64,000 nucleotides of DNA from Tricholomella constricta (lineage: Eukaryota > Basidiomycota > Agaricomycetes > Agaricales > Lyophyllaceae). The translations under genes were made by a program, and so were the position numbers. Positions within the stretch are counted from its first letter, which is position 1, and each line of letters starts with the position of its first letter. Shown piece after piece: positions 57,167 to 64,000 of the stretch. A model generated the notes under the pieces. That model was not told where the DNA came from, ran no database searches, and saw only the letters and a program-made list of their open reading frames with translations. The stretch covers positions 992,001 through 1,056,000 of the forward strand of contig JAACJP010000002.1 of NCBI GenBank assembly GCA_013368375.1, in the 5' to 3' direction.

Positions 57167-60100
57167 ATGTCTGTCCCCCCTCCAGCCGTTCTGTAAGCCA
57201 TGTTTTGTCAGCCTCATCTCTACAGTCACTCAACGGATCCCCCAGCACCAAGAAGATCAGGATCACAGGTCAGCCATTTTGACAATGTTTTGAAGCTGTG
57301 GACCTCTGAGTTATCTACAATTTCTAATTCTAATCCGCAGTTGTTGCCGCGGACGGGCTGTCCAAGCGAGATGTCTTCCGACTTCCCGACCCTTTTGCAG
57401 TCATCACCGTCGATGCCGAGCAGACCCATACCACGAGCGTTATTAAGAAGACGTTGAATCCGTACTGGAACGAGAGTTTCGATATGTGAGCTTCAACGTG
57501 CAACGTCATTACTTTGCTGTTTACCATCTGACAAATCCGCAGAACCGTCAAGGAATCGTCTGTTGTTGCAGTCCAAATATTCGACCAGCGTAAATTTAAG
57601 AGAAGGGATCAGGGATTCCTGGGCGTTGTTAATGTGCGAGTCAGTGATGTACTGGACTTTGAGCTGGACGAGCATGGTCCGTTCACTTAAATATCTTTCA
57701 TCGTTCAACCTCTCATATCCTTGTAGAAATGCTCACTCTAGATTTAAAGAAATCGAACGATAACCTTGTCGTTCACGGCAAACTCATTCTGTATCTATCC
57801 ACCAACGTCGCCCAAGATATCAGTAACCCAGGCCCGTCCCAAGCCAACGGCCTGACGAGCGCTCTTGCAGATATGGGACTCAATCAATCACCTGCTGCCA
57901 GCACATCCAATCTGGCACTCCAGTCTGGCTCCAGTAACAACGCCCTTTCTCGCACACCCAGTTCCCACGCCACTGAGAACACAAGCCCAGTCATGCCTTC
58001 TTCCAATGCACCATCGACTGCCACTCCTGATTTAGAACAAACAACCTCACCTTCATCCCGCCCAACAAGCACAGCTTCTCCGTCCAACGCTTCGATAGTC
58101 CCTGCTACCCCCACTCCCGCCGCACCCAACGCAACTGGTGGCACAACTTCTGCTGGGACGGCTGCTCAGAACGCTCAGATGCGTAACTTCAATCCCAACG
58201 TAGATCAGTATGGGCCCCTTCCGCCTGGTTGGGAACGGCGGATTGATCCTTTGGCGCGAACGTACTATGTTGATCATAACACACGCACCACTACCTGGAA
58301 TAGACCCTCTGCAAGTGCGGCTGTGAACAGCACTACCCAGGACAGCGAAACCAACGCTGCTCGTGATCAACACTCTCGTCGCATCCTAGCGGATGATCTT
58401 CTCGAAGCCAATAACCCGACTTATCGGGCACCATCGACACCAGGATCGACCTCTGCAGCTGCTGCGCAGCCTGCGGCAGCCGCTTCCACCCCGGCTGCGA
58501 TCTCCACGGGCAACACAACTGCTGGTACTGGCAGTCTCCCTAATGGCTGGGAGGAGCGCTATACACCCGAGGGCCGTCCTTACTACGTCGATCACAACAC
58601 GCGCACTACCACTTGGGTGGACCCTCGAAGACAGACCATCATCCGTGTGATGGGCCCCAGTGGCCAGGGCTCCAATCTCCAGCCCCAAACAATCTCACAG
58701 CTTGGTCCTTTGCCTTCTGGATGGGAAATGCGGCTTACATCGACTGCTCGTGTATACTTTGTCGACCACAACACGAAGACCACGACGTGGGATGACCCCC
58801 GGCTGCCATCGACGCTTGATGCCAACGTGCCCCAATACAAGCGTGACTTCAGGAGGAAGCTCATCTATTTTAGAAGTCAACCCGCCATGCGTGCACAGCC
58901 TGGGAATTGTCAAATCAAGATCAGGAGGAACCACATCTTCGAGGACAGTTATGCTGAGATCATGAGACAAACTCCGAATGACCTGAAGAAACGCCTGATG
59001 ATTAAATTTGATGGCGAGGATGGTTTGGATTATGGTGGCTTATCAAGGTGCGCAGACTGTTGCCCTCCCTCCGAAGCTCGTTCTCAAATTGGATCTTCAG
59101 AGAATTCTTCTTCCTGCTCTCACACGAGATGTTTAACCCCTTTTATTGCCTCTTCGAGTACTCTGCCCACGACAACTACACCCTCCAAATCAACCCCGCC
59201 TCCGGCGTTAATCCGGAGCACTTGAACTACTTCAAATTTATCGGTCGCTGCCTTGGCTTGGGTATATTCCACCGCCGGTTCCTGGATGCCTATTTCATTG
59301 TCAGCTTCTATAAGATGATTCTCAAGAAGAAAGTCACCCTGTCGGATTTGGAAAGTGTCGATGTAGAATTGCACCGCGGGATGACCTGGATGCTGTATGT
59401 CTATATTCATTTCCTCTATCACCCCTATAATCCTAACCTTGCACGACAGTGAAAATGATATAACTGAGATCATCGACGAGACATTTACGACCGTCGAAGA
59501 ACGTTTCGGCGAGATGGTGACCATTGAGCTCAAGTCAGGAGGTGCCGATGTCCCTGTCACCGAGGAGAACAAGAAGGAATACGTCGATCACGTCGTCGAC
59601 TACCGTATTTCTAAGCGCGTCAAGGAGCAATTCGAAGCGTTTATGTCAGGCTTCAGCGAGCTGATCCCTCAAGACTTGATTACTGTCTTTGACGAGCGCG
59701 AGCTTGAACTGCTGATTGGTGGCATGTCTGAAATCGACGTGTACGTTCTCTGTTCTGTGTCATTTCTCGTGAAGCCAATCTTAATTCGTGTTCTTCCAGT
59801 GACGACTGGACAAAATTCACAGATTACCGGGGTTACGAGATGAACGACGAGGTCATCCAGTGGTTTTGGAAGTGCGTCCGCAGCTGGCCGCCAGAACGCA
59901 AGTCCCGCCTGCTCCAATTTGCGACCGGCACGTCCCGTATCCCGGTCAACGGTTTCAAGGACCTGCAGGGCTCTGATGGGCCTCGCCGCTTCACCATCGA
60001 AAAGTCGGGCGACCCATCACAGCTACCCAAGAGTCATACATGTTTCAACCGGATCGATCTACCCCCATATAAAGATTATGCAAGCCTGGAGCACAAACTT

Positions 60101-60201
60101 ACCCTGGCTGTTGAGTGCGTCCCCTTTGAATAGTATCTCGATTGTTGCTTCAGTCTAACATCACTCTTTCAAGGGAAACGGTTGGCTTCGGACAAGAATA
60201 A
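57167..60201 (+). CDS. RSP5: Rsp5/NEDD4-type HECT E3 ubiquitin ligase
   Basis: C2-WW-WW-WW-HECT ligase that ubiquitylates membrane cargo and other proteins. The C2 domain reads [48 protein letters not shown]. Three WW domains lie near 58210, 58540 and 58700 ([60 protein letters not shown]), each followed by NT[RK]TTTW. The HECT part includes [57 protein letters not shown] and the catalytic Cys in [16 protein letters not shown], with the acidic-aromatic tail [11 protein letters not shown]. Eight or so introns. No defects found. Confidence 0.95.
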
Positions 60202-60660
60202 ACACGTTGAGCGTTCGTATGTAGGACCCAACTTCCTTTCTCTCACATGTCCTGTTGTTGTAATTGTGCTCTTTCTTTTCAAACATTATTACCGTGACCT
60301 CATTTCGCAAAACGCTTTATAGCAATTCCTTTTCACGCCCCCCTCCCTACAACGACCTTGTTACGACCGGTCTGCGATGCACGGTTGCGATCTTCGCGGA
60401 CTCCTGTGTTCACGACCATTGGAACTTCATCTCCCATGTCACATCTTCTTCCAGCTTTTGTGCCTTTACTCGTATAATAAGCTATTCGAAATATAAATAT
60501 GACTAAGATAACGGGATGATAGCGAAGACAGTTCCAAGGAAAATAGCAGCGAGCAAGGTACACGTGCAATGGAAAAGGCCGGTGCTGTGACGCTGACCGG
60601 ACCGTTCTTTCCTGCCCAAAGGTCAAGTAGATATCAAGACGAACAAGTCGGAAGGAGTCC
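60202..60660. other. Convergent intergenic region RSP5/ABD1
   Basis: About 460 bp shared by two 3' ends. No further feature. Confidence 0.5.
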
Positions 60661-62675
60661 TCAATGTTTCTCGAATGCGAACGCAATGTAGATGTCTAAA
60701 ATCGGACCCGTCAGTAAATCAAGGCGGAAAAGTGATCGCGGTACGAACTGGCTGCCTCCCATTGATCTTCGTCCATGGAACTTTCCCCATTTGCATCAAC
60801 AACCTTCATGCGCACCATGAGCGGCCCAAACTCCGGATGTTCCTGATGCTCTGCAAATACTTGATGGAATTCTTCTTTGTAAACTGGGTAGAGATCATAT
60901 TCTGCAGCCATCCTGTCGTAAATGTGCGCATACATTGGCGGGTTGTCAGGATGTAATGATGGATGACGATACGCACTGCACAAAGCTTTCCCAACGTACG
61001 ACGTACTCCGGGACGTCATCAACGGCGTCCCGTAAGTAGAACCAATATTTGTGTCCAAAAGTTGGTTTCTCATCGCGCTGCTCGAATCTGATCTTGTAAA
61101 CCGAGTTGCCGAAAGACAAATCCGTAGCATCAGGCGGTAGCGCGTCGAGATGCTCCCTGACAAGCATCTGGCTTGAGTGTCACTGGGTCATAAAGATGTA
61201 AATAAAACTCACAGCAAGTTATCGGCATTCGGTACTGTACCGATGAACACGCCGCCTCTCCGTAGATACCTAGAGACATTCTCCAGCATGCACCGCGTCT
61301 TCTGCTCCGTCTCAAAAGCGTAATGCATGCAGAATTGCATGGACACAACGTCAAAGGGCTCCCCAGTTGGCTGCACGTCAGCATCGTAATCGTACGACGG
61401 ATCCACCCCGAGTACGTCTGGCGGGAATGCGCGGGTCAGCGGCTGTGTGTAACAGTCAAGTGCTGCAAAAGTCGCAGAAAATCTCGGGCCGCGGAGAGAC
61501 TCCCATCTTGAACGTGCTTGATCGACGGAGACTGCAGCAATATCTATCAACTAGTACGTTATTATCAAGAAAGCATGGTGATTGGAAAAAAGCACCGCAC
61601 CAACACCCACGAGCTCCTTGACTCGTGCCTTGGCCCATTTCGTCATATCACCTCCTTTACCGCACCCCATGTCCAGCACTTTGCCGGAACCGGTGTTTCG
61701 AGGACCGCCTCTGTATCCCTGGTTCCCGTTCATAGATTTTGACTTTGAAGCGGCCAATACCGGGTGAGCGAACCGGGTAATCAAGACAGACTTTACCCAG
61801 TTGTTGAAGTTTTTAAGGCCAATGATGGGTGACTCGAGACGCTGCACGACGCCCACATCTGGCCTAGAATTGTCTGCGAAAGGGTCAGTTGTTGCACTTG
61901 AGGGCTTGAAGGATTTAAAAAACGCACAGTGCTCGACTACGACACCAACGTCTCCAGCTAACTTCTTTGCTGGCGGCCGGTCAGGATCGTGACCGGGCTC
62001 CTCGCTCCTCTTTCGCTTCATCCCCTGAGATAGCTGTATGGATCCCCGACCCCGATATCGGTAGTCCTTGTACATTTCCAGCTCTGCAGGTGAGAGTGGG
62101 ACCATGACGGAGGTCGGTGGAGTTATTCGCACCCGCGGATTGTAGGGCACGGTCGACTGTGCAGGCGGTTGGATTGGAGGTGGTGGCGGCGGCATAGAGG
62201 GATTTGTGTGTGTTGGACGCGTTGATATGCTGGGCTGGGTAGAAAAAGGCTGGGATATAGAAGAGGATGAAGATGAGGGGCGTGAACGCGAAAGTGGTGA
62301 TTCACGTTCACGGGTGGGCGATGGGCTTGAAGAAAATAGACTTTTGCTGCTCCTAGAGGTAGACTGAATTTCGAGGGTAGAAGATCGAATCAATGGCTGG
62401 GAGGCGTCGAGCTTGTCGTCGCCAAGGTGGTCGTGATCGCTGTGGAGGAGATGGGAGAGAGTGGAAGATCTCAAAGGGGGAGGAGTACGAAGAGACGGCT
62501 CATGTGTGACAGAATTGAGCAGAACTGAGAGATCCGTGGCTCTTCTTCCGCCGAGGGATGGGCTGGCCAAGGGTGAAGACAGCGTGCTGCTCGGTGATGG
62601 CAGTGGAAGCATCGGCACAGTCTGCCCAATGGGCGAGTTCAGCACGGCATCCCGTACAGGATCAAACGCCGGCAT
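60661..62675 (-). CDS. ABD1: mRNA cap guanine-N7 methyltransferase
   Basis: S-adenosylmethionine-dependent enzyme that methylates the 5' cap guanine in the nucleus. Roughly 200 N-terminal residues are Ser/Pro-rich and disordered, followed by [15 protein letters not shown] and [20 protein letters not shown]. The SAM-binding motif is [15 protein letters not shown]; later blocks are [40 protein letters not shown], and [20 protein letters not shown]. The last exon, [10 protein letters not shown], was found after an intron that removes an apparent early stop at 60711. The start [17 protein letters not shown] at 62675 is preferred over an ATG 12 codons upstream. Size fits fungal Abd1 with an extended N-terminus. 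Confidence 0.92.
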
Positions 62676-62801
62676 CGTGTCAGACAGCGAGCAGCACTCT
62701 AAATATTTCACTGGACGGCGGCGAGAGGCTCGAGCTCGTCGCCACTCCCGGCGATGATGATAAAGAGTTCAAAAATTATCCACTATGTATCATGTAAGCA
62801 A

Positions 62802-64000
62802 CTACAGTTTTGGTCGCGACTCAAACCACGCCTCCAGGTCAGCCGTCGAACGCTGCCCACATTTGTCAGGTCTTGTCCGCTGTTCTCTACTACAAATACT
62901 CACCTCGATGTACGCAACCCGTGCACGAATACCGTCCAGTACCTGAGCCAGGCCCTGGTCATACTTGGAGGTGTCCTTGTCCTGAATGTTTTCTGCACGT
63001 CAGTCACCAGACCCTTATGTTCGCACCCCGCCCTACCTTGAAGAATTCGACGACCTCTTCGCGGTCTTTGTCCGTGGAGAAGTAGCCCATAGAAAGCTAC
63101 TTGAGGGTCAGAACCAGAAATGTTGAAGCATGGAAATCACTTGCCTCGACGAGCGATTTGAGCGTAAAGTTTCCTTCGAAACGTTTGTACAGCTGTTGGA
63201 ACAATAAGCCACACCCTAGGCCCGGCTTTGCTTTCGACTCACCGTGTCGTACTCTTCCTTGAAATATTGAGCAAGCTGTCGCCTTGCCTTCGTGTTTATT
63301 CCAAGACCACGGAAGAAGTACACGACATCCTGATCTCTGGCCTTGGTGCTAATGAACTTGCATGTCTCTTTCAGCAGCTCAGGATCCTCAGTCGCACCCA
63401 TCGCCTGCCTACGTACATTCGTAACATCAGCCGTCTGATCACATCAAAGCCAAGACAGACATACATGGCAGCGATTCTGGCTGTGGGCGTCTTGGGCTTG
63501 TCATGGACTTGGACAGCGGCATCGTATTCAGCCCTTCCACCGTGCCTCACGGCCTATACACGAGGGATCAGAAAAAAGTCCCCTCAAAAGATAATTTATA
63601 GGGCATACCACAGCAAAGATCACACGCTGCAGATCGGCCGGGATCTGCGAATCATCACCTGTCTTCATATAGTGGGCGAAGCGGCTTTGCAGCTCCTTGA
63701 TGACCCTGTTGCGGGAAGTTCATCAAACCCACAGAAAAAAACAAGAACAGGGTAAATCGAGATATTAAGATATGCAAAATGACGTCCATCTTGCCACAGA
63801 TGTGACACCGGCAAGAAAAAAGACGTGCGGACGACAATAGATACAAGAATGAGACATACCCTTCATCCCTTGCCCCAGCAGCCTGTGTGATAGCACAAGT
63901 GCGCAACAGCGATGTGTCGGTAGAATCAGAGGCTAAGTATTCATAACCGAGTTTGTTCACCAAAGGCACAAAGAGGTCCTAGAACGGAAGAAAAGAACAA
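62802..64000 (-). CDS. M1-family aminopeptidase (APE2/AAP1 type), C-terminal part
   Basis: Partial gene entering from the right edge; only the C-terminal ERAP1_C-like helical domain is inside. Exons read DLFVPLVNKLGYEYLASDST and LLRTCAITQAAGARDEG, VIKELQSRFAHYMKTGDDS, then RIAAMYAMGATEDPELLKET, RDQDVVYFFRGLGINTKARR, LYKRFEGNFTLKSLVE and SFGYFSTDKDREEVVEFFK, ending DLEAWFESRPKL at TAG 62802. These blocks match puromycin-sensitive/alanine-arginine aminopeptidases. The GAMEN and HEXXH zinc motifs would lie outside the window, so activity cannot be assessed. Confidence 0.88.

Noticed and set aside
60661..60711. Apparent end of ABD1 at 60711
   Set aside because: A short intron leads to [10 protein letters not shown], the expected C-terminus of the family.

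Overview
The window looks like nuclear DNA from a basidiomycete fungus, most likely a mushroom-forming Agaricomycete. The evidence is: tightly packed intron-rich genes; very short GT-AG introns (about 45-65 nt) with CTRAY-like branch points; fungal-type proteins such as QCR7, CMC2, CMS1, MOG1, a fused dethiobiotin synthetase/DAPA aminotransferase, RSP5 and ABD1; and many short head-to-head promoters. The lineage is an inference from gene style, not from a marker-gene comparison.

Layout. 0.3-7.4 kb: CMC2, transketolase, QCR7, nucleoside diphosphate kinase and a DOMON/cytochrome b561 protein. 8-17.9 kb: an SMG6/EST1-like PIN nuclease, the bifunctional biotin gene, CDC20 and a short-chain dehydrogenase. 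17.9-25.5 kb: a gene-poor stretch with an NTF2-like fold protein, STRAP, uncertain small gene models and an ERI1-type 3'-5' exonuclease with a membrane anchor. 25.6-33.1 kb: CMS1, mitoribosomal mL60, splicing factor SF3A1/PRP21, UBC6-type E2 and mitoribosomal mS37. 33.1-35.2 kb: a Sec3-like fragment and two orphan ORFs. 36-42 kb: three tandem paralogues, each with an N-terminal NYN (PIN-like RNase) domain, a long disordered linker and a C-terminal OST-HTH/LOTUS-like module. 42-46.3 kb: TACO1/YebC and a sulfate permease. 48.7-54.1 kb: NDC80, MOG1 and a coiled-coil protein with a helical MIT-like segment. 54.1-56.9 kb: a 20-nt tandem repeat, a possible 61-residue gene and an exact 253-bp tandem duplication in an orphan gene. 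57.2-64 kb: RSP5, cap methyltransferase ABD1 and the 3' part of an M1 aminopeptidase that runs off the window.

Most genes are housekeeping and there is no operon-like logic, but several divergent pairs share very short promoters (biotin gene/CDC20 76 bp; mL60/SF3A1 123 bp; CMC2/transketolase 163 bp; UBC6/mS37 181 bp). The most unusual content is the NYN-LOTUS triplet. All three copies keep open frames and the same intron positions in the NYN domain. The third has lost most of the acidic residues expected of the nuclease centre, which suggests an RNase array with a catalytically dead member.
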